Source of the DNA: Rhodopseudomonas palustris
GTDB taxonomy: Bacteria > Pseudomonadota > Alphaproteobacteria > Rhizobiales > Xanthobacteraceae
Reading direction: 5' to 3'
DNA: 64,000 nucleotides
Assembly (NCBI RefSeq): GCF_003226555.1
Contig: NZ_QKQS01000023.1
Span: 313,164-377,163, forward strand
Numbering within the stretch: position 1 is the first letter of the stretch; each line of letters starts with the position of its first letter. Below the pieces are notes generated by a model, which saw only the letters and a program-made list of their open reading frames with translations, made no database searches and had not been told where the DNA came from. Both the position numbers and the translations under genes were made by a program. Positions 57,620 to 64,000 of this stretch are shown here, piece by piece.

Positions 57620-58360
57620 TTGACGAAGGCCTTCACCCTTTCCGCGTTGGCGTGCGTACTCCTGGCGAGTGCGTCCGCGGCCAGCATCCTTGCGCGCGCC
57701 AGCGTTCCGGCCGCAGGTTCCGCCGGCGTCGCCGCGATCGAGCTGCCGATTGCTAATCGCAACGTGAAAGCCGACAAGCTCGAAATCGCGCAACAGCAGC
57801 CGGAAACCGCCGAGCTCGCAGCCGCCCAGGAGCCTGCCGCAGAACAGCCCGTCGAAGAGCAGACCGCGGCGGCCACTGCGGAGCCGAGCACCTCGGCCAA
57901 GCCGCTGCAGCTCGCCTACGCCACCGACGATCTGCCGGTCGCTGCGATTCCCGAGGCGGCCCCATCCGAGCCGAGCGCTGCTCCGAAGGCCACCAGCAAG
58001 CTGCCGCCGGTGATCGCCACCGCGCCGGTGCACAGGCCGAAACCGAAGCCGGCCGCGAAGGAAGCGCTGCTTAGCGACGGCCAGATCGCGAAGATCAAAA
58101 CTCGCCTCAATCTCTCGTCGTCGCAGGAATATTATTGGCCGTCGGTCGAGCAGGCGCTGCGGGCGATCGGCCGCAAGCTGCATTCGAGCTCGAACGGCCG
58201 CGACAGCGGAACGCCGATGATTGATCCGGACAGCGCCGAGGTTCAGCAGCTCAAATACGCCGCGATGCCGCTGCTATTCCAGTTGCGCGAAGATCAGAAG
58301 CAGGAAGTTCGCAAGCTCGCCCGCGCAATGGGCCTCGAACAGGTCGCGCAGCAGATCTGA
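57620..58360 (+). CDS. Exported protein with helical C-terminal domain, function unknown
   Basis: 246 residues. Signal peptide (about 1-22), a long Ala/Glu/Pro-rich linker (35-145), then a helical C-terminal region (about 150-246) with SDGQIAKIKTRLNLSSSQEYYWPSVEQALR, vaguely like Spy/CpxP-type LTxxQ helices that bind unfolded envelope proteins or metals; the similarity is weak. TTG 57620 is the likely start, preceded by CGGAG; no ATG is available upstream in frame. Confidence 0.65.
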   Translation: MTKAFTLSALACVLLASASAASILARASVPAAGSAGVAAIELPIANRNVKADKLEIAQQQPETAELAAAQEPAAEQPVEEQTAAATAEPSTSAKPLQLAYATDDLPVAAIPEAAPSEPSAAPKATSKLPPVIATAPVHRPKPKPAAKEALLSDGQIAKIKTRLNLSSSQEYYWPSVEQALRAIGRKLHSSSNGRDSGTPMIDPDSAEVQQLKYAAMPLLFQLREDQKQEVRKLARAMGLEQVAQQI

Positions 58361-58400
58361 CGGCGATGGCGGCGGCGTCGAATGAGCCGCGGAGCCCCGT

Positions 58401-60158
58401 TCAGCTCGACTGATACCGCGCAGCGATCTCCGGACTGTCTCGCTCCGGCCAATCCGGCGGCCGGCCAGGCACCATCTTCAGCCCCTGAACGAAGTGATCG
58501 ACCCAGGTGCGGTCGACGAACGGCAACCAATCCAGAAAGCGTTTGGAGAAACTCGGCTTCGCCGCGAGCAGTTCGTCGCAGGCGATCCGCGCCGCGTCGA
58601 GCTGCCCGATCCGCGCCAGCGCGTTGATCTTGAGGACGTGCGCGTACCAGTAAGCGGGGCGACGCGCCAGCGCGAGCGTGGCGTGTTCGATCGCCTCCGG
58701 CCACTGCCCCAGCATCGTGTAGGCGAGCCCAAGCTCGCCCAGCGAATAGAAGATGTTGGGATCGTTCGACGACAGCCTCAGCGCGGTCTTGAGCTGAACG
58801 ATTGCCTGCTCGGGCTGGCCGGCGAGATTGAAGCAGCCGCCGAGCTGAGCATGCGCCAGCGCCAGACTCGGCGTGAGCGAGATCGCCTGCTCGAGCAAGT
58901 TCTTCGCCTCGACCGGGTGCCGCAGCCACATCTCGGCGATCCCGGCGAGCATGAAGCTGCGGCCGTCGTCGGGATCGGCCAGCATCGCCTGCTGCGCCAG
59001 TTTGCGCATCCGAAGAATTTGCTCCTGCGGCTGGCGCCCGGCCCAGATCGACCATGCCAGCGCCGCGGTCGCCTGGATCAGCGCTTCGGGCGAATCCGGA
59101 TCGAGCGCCAGCGCTTCGGCGAAAAGCTTCTGCGCCATTTCGGAATCGGCGCGCGTCAACCGGTTGAGATGCCAACGGCCGCGCCAGATCAGATCACTGA
59201 CACCGAGGTGGTCCTGGCGCTTGCCGCGGATGCGGATCTGTTCGGCGTGCTCGATCCGGCTTTCGAGCTGCGCCACCAGTTCGTTGACGAACTGTTCGAG
59301 CTCGGCGCGCGCGGCCGGGGATTGCAGCGTGAACCGCCGCGACCACAGCGAATAGCCGGTGATCGCCTCCGCCAACGAGGCCGACACGCCGTAAGAGTCA
59401 TAGGCGCGATACAGCCGGCCCTCGACCAGATACTGCGCGCCGAGCCGCTGGCCGATCAGCTTGCGATCGTCGCTTTCAGTGAACGAGAAGCTGGAATTGC
59501 GCGAGATCACCGGCAGCCAGCGGATCCGCGACAGCCCGACGATCAGCTCCTCGCCGATGCCTTCAGCCACGTAGTCGAGCGTCTCGTCGTCGGTCGCGTT
59601 GGCGAACGGCAGCACCGCGATCGCTGGGCGGCCAGCGAAGCCGAGCGGCGGCAGCGAGACATCGACGATGTGGCTCGGCAGCGTGCCCCCGGCGGCAGCG
59701 GAAAGCACCACGTCATTCGCCGGCGGTACCAGCGCGTCACGCTGCTCCCGCAGCCACTCGCCGAAACCGCGCTCGCTCGGAATGTCGAGTCCTTCGAGGA
59801 ATTCCCCGGCTGCACGGCCCGGCCGCGCCACGAACAGATCGATATCGATTAGTTCGGTGCGAAGCCGGACACGATCACGATCGCTGAGCAGCAGTTCGAC
59901 GGCGTCCGAGTTCAGCAGCTTGCGCAGGTTCGACAGTTCGCGGCGGAGGCTGCCGGCGGCCTCGGCCTTGCGGCGGCTGCCCCACAGCCGATCCTGCAGC
60001 CAACCACGGGAACGCGCGCCGTCACGCGACAGCGCGAGCATGGCGAGAACAGCGATGCCCTTTTTGCTGGTGATCTCGACCCGGGCACCGCCGGGCGCCG
60101 TGAGCTCGAAGGGGCCAAGCAGCCGAAGCGTGTACCGCTCCGAATTAGCCGCCGTCAT
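58401..60158 (-). CDS. Winged-helix transcription regulator with TolB-like and TPR domains
   Basis: 585 residues. The N-terminal OmpR/SARP-type winged helix (about 8-105) reads LRLLGPFELTAPGG...KKGIAVLAMLALS and AGSLRRELSNLRKLL. A middle segment (about 177-300) is TolB-like, with AIAVLPFANATDDETLDYVAEGIGEELIVGLSRI. The C terminus (about 330-575) is an array of TPRs. This architecture is common among alphaproteobacterial regulators (adenylate-cyclase-associated/CadC-like families) whose inputs are unknown. ATG 60158 is preceded by AGGAAGGA. It is divergent from the subtilisin-like gene and the shared intergenic region contains direct repeats. Confidence 0.85.
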   Translation of the reverse strand: MTAANSERYTLRLLGPFELTAPGGARVEITSKKGIAVLAMLALSRDGARSRGWLQDRLWGSRRKAEAAGSLRRELSNLRKLLNSDAVELLLSDRDRVRLRTELIDIDLFVARPGRAAGEFLEGLDIPSERGFGEWLREQRDALVPPANDVVLSAAAGGTLPSHIVDVSLPPLGFAGRPAIAVLPFANATDDETLDYVAEGIGEELIVGLSRIRWLPVISRNSSFSFTESDDRKLIGQRLGAQYLVEGRLYRAYDSYGVSASLAEAITGYSLWSRRFTLQSPAARAELEQFVNELVAQLESRIEHAEQIRIRGKRQDHLGVSDLIWRGRWHLNRLTRADSEMAQKLFAEALALDPDSPEALIQATAALAWSIWAGRQPQEQILRMRKLAQQAMLADPDDGRSFMLAGIAEMWLRHPVEAKNLLEQAISLTPSLALAHAQLGGCFNLAGQPEQAIVQLKTALRLSSNDPNIFYSLGELGLAYTMLGQWPEAIEHATLALARRPAYWYAHVLKINALARIGQLDAARIACDELLAAKPSFSKRFLDWLPFVDRTWVDHFVQGLKMVPGRPPDWPERDSPEIAARYQSS

Positions 60159-60194
60159 CCCGTGTCCTTCCTGCCTCTTCGATCAAAATAGCAC

Positions 60195-60229
60195 TTTTCA
60201 CGCATCTATCACGCCATTTTCACGATAGA
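60195..60229. promoter_or_regulatory. Direct and inverted repeats in the divergent promoter region
   Basis: ttttcacg occurs twice, at 60195 and 60217, exactly 22 bp apart (two helical turns). An inverted pair tctatc/gataga (60205-60229) spans the second. Winged-helix SARP/OmpR-type proteins bind direct repeats spaced by 11 or 22 bp, so the adjacent regulator may bind here and control itself and the divergent gene. Confidence 0.45.
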
Positions 60230-60354
60230 CCCGCGTCGATAAGGAAGCGGAACCCGACCCAATAAGGGAATATGCCGGAAGTCTCTTGACCGATCGAAAA
60301 ATCGCGAAATAACAAGAGACAAACCGTCGGTTGCAGAGCAAGAATACCTGCAAC

Positions 60355-60377
60355 CATATGCGAGTGAATCGCATGTG
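60355..60377. promoter_or_regulatory. Near-palindrome just before the subtilisin-like gene
   Basis: catatgcga-gtgaa-tcgcatgtg (one mismatch), 12 bp before ATG 60390. Could be an operator or a structure at the 5' end of the mRNA. Confidence 0.35.
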
Positions 60378-60389
60378 AAGCGGCGGTAG

Positions 60390-61376
60390 ATGCGGGCGGG
60401 GGTTATGGGTAGCGTGTCTGGAAGCGACTTCCACCAGGAGCTGCTGTTTGCTTTTGGTGGCGGTGACCGCAACGTCACGATCGCGGTGCTGGATGGTCCC
60501 GTCGATCGGACCCACGATTGTTTCGTCGGCGCCCCGTTGACTCCACTCCATACCGCCGTGATGCAGCGCAGCGGCGACGATGCGCCATCGAGCGCGCAGA
60601 GCACCCATCTCGCCAGCCTGATTTTTGGTCAGCCCTGCAGGTCGGTCGAGGGAATCGCGCCGATGTGCCGCGGCCTGATCGCGCCGATCTTCGGCGATAG
60701 CCGTCCGGTATGCGCGCAGGCCGATCTTGCCGACGCGATCACACGAGCCCTCGATCACGGCGCGCAAATCCTCTTGATCGGTGCCGGATCGTTTGAACAA
60801 CCCTGGTATCCAAGCCCTGCGTTGGCGCGCGCGATCGCTCGGTGCAATATTCGGAATGCGATGATCGTCGCCAGCGCCGGACGTTACGGCTGCAGCACCC
60901 TGCTGCGCCGTTGCGGCACCTTGAACCTGTTGCCGGTGACAGCGCTCGACGGCGTCGGACAGCCGCTCGGAGGGAATGACGGCAATCTGAGCGACATCGG
61001 AATCGCCGTGCCGGGATCGAGCGTATCCGGCGCAGCGCTGGAGGGGCGGGTGGTGCAGCGGAGCCATCCAAATGTCGCGGCTGCCCTGGTCACGGGCGCG
61101 GCGGCGCTGCTGCTGGGCGTCCAGCGCAACGCGGGACTTGCTCCGAATCCCGCCGCCGTCGCCGAGGCTGTTCGGATGACGGCGACGCCGCAGACGTCGC
61201 CGTCCGGCTCCGCGCTGCCTCCGGCCTGGACCGGCCGAAAGAACCTCGAAGCGGCAGCGGCTTACCTGACCGGGCGCTACGAGGGCGCCTATGCGTCGGG
61301 TCTGTTCGAGGCCTGGTATCGCGCCCGGGCGGGCGCGACCCGGTCCGATCACGCCGCGTTCCGCCCCAGGGCGTGA
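60390..61376 (+). CDS. PatA/PatG-like subtilisin-fold protein with lost catalytic triad (pseudoprotease)
   Basis: 328 residues with a subtilase S8 fold most like the protease domain of cyanobactin maturation proteins: VTIAVLDGPVDRTHDCF (Asp35), THLASLIFGQP, VEGIAPMCRGLIAPIF and ALVTGAAALLLG. The catalytic Asp is kept, but HGTHVA reads QSTHLA (His to Gln70), the oxyanion Asn in AAGN is Arg165 (ASAGRYG), and the nucleophile motif GTSxA reads HPNVA (Ser to Asn228). No signal peptide or C-terminal PatG domain. Starts possible at 60390 or 60405 (better GGGGG site). No precursor peptide or other modification enzyme is seen. It overlaps the convergent DUF2478 gene by 28 bp. Role: probably binding, not cleavage. 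Confidence 0.85.
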   Translation: MRAGVMGSVSGSDFHQELLFAFGGGDRNVTIAVLDGPVDRTHDCFVGAPLTPLHTAVMQRSGDDAPSSAQSTHLASLIFGQPCRSVEGIAPMCRGLIAPIFGDSRPVCAQADLADAITRALDHGAQILLIGAGSFEQPWYPSPALARAIARCNIRNAMIVASAGRYGCSTLLRRCGTLNLLPVTALDGVGQPLGGNDGNLSDIGIAVPGSSVSGAALEGRVVQRSHPNVAAALVTGAAALLLGVQRNAGLAPNPAAVAEAVRMTATPQTSPSGSALPPAWTGRKNLEAAAAYLTGRYEGAYASGLFEAWYRARAGATRSDHAAFRPRA

Positions 61377-61909
61377 TCGCGCCACCACGCCTCCAGCGCC
61401 TCCGCTTCCGGCGGCAGCGACACCGACAGCCCTTGGGCGAAATCGGTCCAGACGTCTTCGGCCTTCGGCGTCACCACGCAGGCCACCGGCACGCCGGCCG
61501 CGATCGCCGCCTGGAACGCCGACATCAACCCGCCGCGCACCGCCTCCTGGCCGCCGAACCGGCTCAGCACCACCAGCGCCGGCTTGCGCGCCACCGCGCG
61601 CTCGACCGCACCGGCCGCGAGCGCCAGCGACGACGAATTCAGATTGCAGGCTTGCGATCCGGAGCCGAGGTCCTGATGCATCGCGTAGCGGTCGCCGGTG
61701 GCGATATCGATCAGCTCGCTGCGACACTCGCAGCCCTCATGACCACCATGGCCGTGGCCGGCATCTTCGGGCGGGGCGATCACGCCGACGATGTCGACGC
61801 CTTCGGCCTTGCGGCGTAGCGCGAACGCGGCAAGCACATCGGCGGCCGGCGTCCCCGGCCCGCCCCGCAGCGCCGCGATCGGCATCGATTGATTGCTTTC
61901 GAACGACAT
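61349..61909 (-). CDS. DUF2478-family protein, molybdate-transport associated
   Basis: 186 residues. Matches DUF2478, a NTPase-like family commonly next to molybdate or other metal-oxyanion ABC genes: PIAALRGGPGTPAADVLAAFALRRKAEG..VGVIAPPE, then LIDIATGDRYAMHQDLGSGS and VVLSRFGGQEAVRGGLMSAFQAAIAAG. An unusual His/Gly/Cys-rich insertion (AGHGHGGHEGCEC, about residues 50-62) might bind metal. ATG 61909 follows GAAGGAGA. It lies 149 bp downstream of modC on the same strand and probably works with it in molybdenum handling; function unproven. Confidence 0.8.
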   Translation of the reverse strand: MSFESNQSMPIAALRGGPGTPAADVLAAFALRRKAEGVDIVGVIAPPEDAGHGHGGHEGCECRSELIDIATGDRYAMHQDLGSGSQACNLNSSSLALAAGAVERAVARKPALVVLSRFGGQEAVRGGLMSAFQAAIAAGVPVACVVTPKAEDVWTDFAQGLSVSLPPEAEALEAWWRDHALGRNAA

Positions 61910-62057
61910 TGTCGAGTCTCCTTCATGCGATACGAACGCACGCCGTCGCTGACCCGACACGACTGGTAGTCGCGTAGTCACCGACGCCGCCGTTGCGGCG
62001 ATCAGGACTGAGAATGCGAAGTTCGTGCCGGCCGCGCGGGACTAACGATCCGGCCAA

Positions 62058-63179
62058 CTACGCATGGCCGTCGCGGCCCGGCGCGAGCGCGACACCTTTG
62101 ATCTGCGCATAGACGTCGACGCCCTCGGCGAGCCTCAGCAGATCCCACGACCGCCGGCTGAGCCGTGCCAGCAGCCGGCCGCCATCGCCGTCTCGTCCGA
62201 GTGTCAGCACCACCAGCACCTCGTTGCCGCCGATCGGTGACACCGAGGCGATCCGCGCCGGCAAGGCGTTCAGGATCGAACTCGCATGCGGCGGCTCGCG
62301 CGCCAGGCTGACGTCGCTGGCCGCGATCCGCACCCGTCGCAATTCGCCGCGCGCAGCCGGCGGCGACGGCACCAGCAGCCGGCCGCCGTCGATCCGCAGC
62401 GTCAGCAGGCCGTAGTCGGTGTCGTAACTCTCGACCGTCGCGTCGAAATTCACCGCGGCATCGCGCGCGATCGCCAGCGGCAGCTTCGGATCGCTTTGCA
62501 GCTCCGCGAGCGGACCGACCGCCAGCACCTTGCCGGAATGCATCAGCACCAGATGGTCGGCGAGCCGCTCGATCTCGGTGATGTCGTGACTGACATAGAT
62601 CACCGGCAGCGACAGCCGCGCGTGCAGCCGCTCCAGAAACGGCAGGATCTCGTCCTTGGTCAGCCGGTCGAGCGCCGACAACGGCTCGTCCATCAGCAGC
62701 AATCGCGGCTGCGACAGCAGCGCCCGGCCGATCGCGACGCGCTGCCGCTCGCCGCCGGACAAATTGCGCGGCGACCGCTCGAGCAGCTTCGAAAGACCGA
62801 GCAGGTCGATCACCTCGTCGAAGCCGACCGCGTCGGCGCGGGCCTCGCCGGAATGGCGCGGCGCGCCGTACAACAGGTTGGCCTTCACCGACAGGTGCTG
62901 AAACAGGCTGGCTTCCTGAAAGACGTAGCCGATCGGCCGATGATGCGGCTTCAGGAACGTCGTATCGTCCTGCCACACCTCGCCGCTGACGTCGCAGCTA
63001 CTTCCGGGCAGATGCTGCAGCCCGGCGAGGCAGCGCAAAACGCTAGACTTGCCGCAGCCGGACGGCCCGAACAGCCCGGTGATGCCGGTGGCCGGCACCG
63101 TGAAGGCTGCATCCAGCGTGAAGCCGCCGAGCCGGCCGCGAAACGCTGCGCGAATACTGGGAGGCGACAGCGCCCTCAT
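62058..63179 (-). CDS. modC: Molybdate ABC transporter ATP-binding protein
   Basis: 373 residues. ABC ATPase domain with Walker [10 protein letters not shown] (residues 39-47), signature [16 protein letters not shown], Walker [13 protein letters not shown] and H-loop VSHD, then a C-terminal TOBE/MOP domain (about 290-360) with [14 protein letters not shown] that binds molybdate, as in ModC. ATG 63179 overlaps the modB stop (ATGA); a longer upstream frame is an artefact in the modB region. Energises import of MoO4, needed by the window's molybdenum hydroxylase. Confidence 0.94.
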   Translation of the reverse strand: MRALSPPSIRAAFRGRLGGFTLDAAFTVPATGITGLFGPSGCGKSSVLRCLAGLQHLPGSSCDVSGEVWQDDTTFLKPHHRPIGYVFQEASLFQHLSVKANLLYGAPRHSGEARADAVGFDEVIDLLGLSKLLERSPRNLSGGERQRVAIGRALLSQPRLLLMDEPLSALDRLTKDEILPFLERLHARLSLPVIYVSHDITEIERLADHLVLMHSGKVLAVGPLAELQSDPKLPLAIARDAAVNFDATVESYDTDYGLLTLRIDGGRLLVPSPPAARGELRRVRIAASDVSLAREPPHASSILNALPARIASVSPIGGNEVLVVLTLGRDGDGGRLLARLSRRSWDLLRLAEGVDVYAQIKGVALAPGRDGHA

Positions 63180-63862
63180 GCCCGGATCCGTGCGGTTCGT
63201 TTTTCCAGCATCATCATGGTGAGAATCACCACGAAGGCGAACGCCGCCATGCCGCCGGCCAGGATGTTGGCCTCGCGCCATTGCGCGGTCTCGACGTAGT
63301 CGTAGATCGCGACCGACAGCACCTTGGTGCTGCCCGGAATGTTGCCGCCGATCATCAGCACGATGCCGAACTCGCCGACGGTGTGGGCGAAGCCGAGCAC
63401 CGCGCCGGCCAGAAAGCCCGGCCGCGCCAGCGGCACCGCCACCGTCCAGAACGCCTTCAGCGGTGAGGCGCGCAACGTCGCGGCGACTTCCAGCGGCCGG
63501 TCGCCGATCGCATCGAACGCATTGCGGATCGGCTGCACCACGAACGGCATCGAGTAAATCACCGAGCCGAACACCAGGCCGCCGAAGGTGAAGGCCAGGG
63601 TGCGGCCGCCCCACAGCGACGCCAGCGTCCCGCCGGGACCGTCGGGGCCCATCAGCACCAACAGATAGAAGCCGAGCACCGTCGGCGGCAGCACCAGCGG
63701 CAGCGCCACCACCGCGGCGACGCCTTCCTTCCACCACGCCTTCGACCGCGCCAGCCACCATCCGATCGGGGTGCCGACGAACAGCAGGATCACCGTGGTG
63801 ATCGCCGCCAGCTCGATGGTGAGCCACACCGGCTGCCAGATGTCGGGAGGGAGATTGGTCAT
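63176..63862 (-). CDS. modB: Molybdate ABC transporter permease
   Basis: 228 residues with five predicted membrane helices. The EAA loop that docks ModC is visible in [20 protein letters not shown]. The conserved [35 protein letters not shown] segment ([12 protein letters not shown]) is characteristic of ModB. ATG 63862 is well placed, and its stop overlaps modC. The binding protein modA should lie just beyond the window edge; only a palindromic repeat is visible upstream. Confidence 0.94.
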   Translation of the reverse strand: MTNLPPDIWQPVWLTIELAAITTVILLFVGTPIGWWLARSKAWWKEGVAAVVALPLVLPPTVLGFYLLVLMGPDGPGGTLASLWGGRTLAFTFGGLVFGSVIYSMPFVVQPIRNAFDAIGDRPLEVAATLRASPLKAFWTVAVPLARPGFLAGAVLGFAHTVGEFGIVLMIGGNIPGSTKVLSVAIYDYVETAQWREANILAGGMAAFAFVVILTMMMLEKRTARIRA

Positions 63863-63898
63863 CGGCGAGCCCGGCGTTGTGCGAGGCGCGCCGGACTA

Positions 63899-63960
63899 AC
63901 CTCTCCCCGCGTGCGGGGAGAGGTCGACCGTCGGAGCGAAGCGAGGACGGTCGGGTGAGG
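63899..63960. repeat. Palindromic repeat related to family C (copy 3) plus second hairpin
   Basis: acctctccccgcgtgcggggagaggt is an almost perfect hairpin (63899-63924), followed by cgaccgtc...gacggtcg (63925-63953) and gggtgaggggg. It is upstream of modB; the element probably continues past the window. Confidence 0.7.
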
Positions 63961-64000
63961 GGGCGCTTCCACGCGGCCGAGCGGCTCAGGCTTGAGGCGA

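Noticed and set aside
60159..60389. Possible RiPP precursor peptide beside the PatA/PatG-like gene
   Set aside because: The only small frames here are 5-7 codons long. No leader or core peptide was found on either strand, so no cyanobactin-type cluster can be claimed.
62058..63827. 589-residue frame suggesting a longer modC or a modB-modC fusion
   Set aside because: The extra N-terminal part is modB read in another frame. ATG 63179 overlaps the modB stop and gives a normal ModC.
63961..64000. 3' end of modA at the right edge
   Set aside because: Expected by synteny, but the 40 visible bases after the repeat are too few to identify any coding sequence.

Overview
The window looks like chromosomal DNA from a GC-rich alphaproteobacterium of the Rhodopseudomonas/Bradyrhizobium group (Nitrobacteraceae). 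The evidence is the codon bias, a class I lysyl-tRNA synthetase, a plain CtrA-type box, three methyl-accepting chemotaxis proteins, and several families of short palindromic repeats of the kind scattered through these genomes. This assignment is inferred from gene content, not from a marker gene. No rRNA, tRNA, CRISPR array, insertion sequence or prophage was seen.

Layout. 1-5.6 kb: trehalose genes (start of otsA, then otsB, which is translationally coupled to an MFS transporter), a chemoreceptor and an AraC regulator. 6-7.6 kb: leuA. 7.9-13.1 kb: a three-subunit molybdenum hydroxylase of the form II CoxSLM type, followed by a CoA transferase. 13.3-20.5 kb: a minus-strand homogentisate operon (flavin monooxygenase, DUF2783, metallo-beta-lactamase-fold protein, hmgA, maiA, fahA) divergent from a MarR regulator, with a palindrome between them. 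20.7-29.8 kb: an envelope block with a caspase-fold/TPR protein lacking both catalytic residues, an OmpA-like protein, and an RND pump flanked by two short adaptor paralogues with an AsmA-like protein. 29.9-42.9 kb: mixed housekeeping and envelope genes, including a small superinfection-immunity family protein, two more chemoreceptors, lysS, a solute-binding protein, a family 2 glycosyltransferase, a SCO1 protein and an old yellow enzyme.

43.1-52.6 kb: a complete protocatechuate 4,5-cleavage (meta) pathway on the plus strand. It runs from a Tat-exported tricarboxylate-type binding protein and a LysR regulator through the oxalomesaconate tautomerase, ligJ, ligK, a DUF1932 oxidoreductase of unknown role, ligI, ligA, ligB and ligC, and ends in a strong terminator. 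Together these genes convert protocatechuate (and possibly gallate) to pyruvate and oxaloacetate. With the homogentisate operon, the window carries two separate aerobic ring-cleavage routes.

52.8-64 kb: small secreted proteins, a second-type hisE, a YqaA membrane protein, a nitronate monooxygenase-like protein, a thioesterase and a CtrA-box-preceded small gene. Then comes a divergent pair made of a winged-helix/TPR regulator and a subtilisin-fold protein resembling the PatA/PatG proteases, in which the catalytic His, Ser and oxyanion Asn are all replaced. The window ends with DUF2478, modC and modB of a molybdate transporter.

The most unusual content is the recurrence of degenerate enzymes (a pseudo-subtilisin, a pseudo-caspase, and a metallo-beta-lactamase fold missing half its metal site), the hairpin-less paired RND adaptors, and the way several unrelated palindromic repeat families sit inside catabolic operons.
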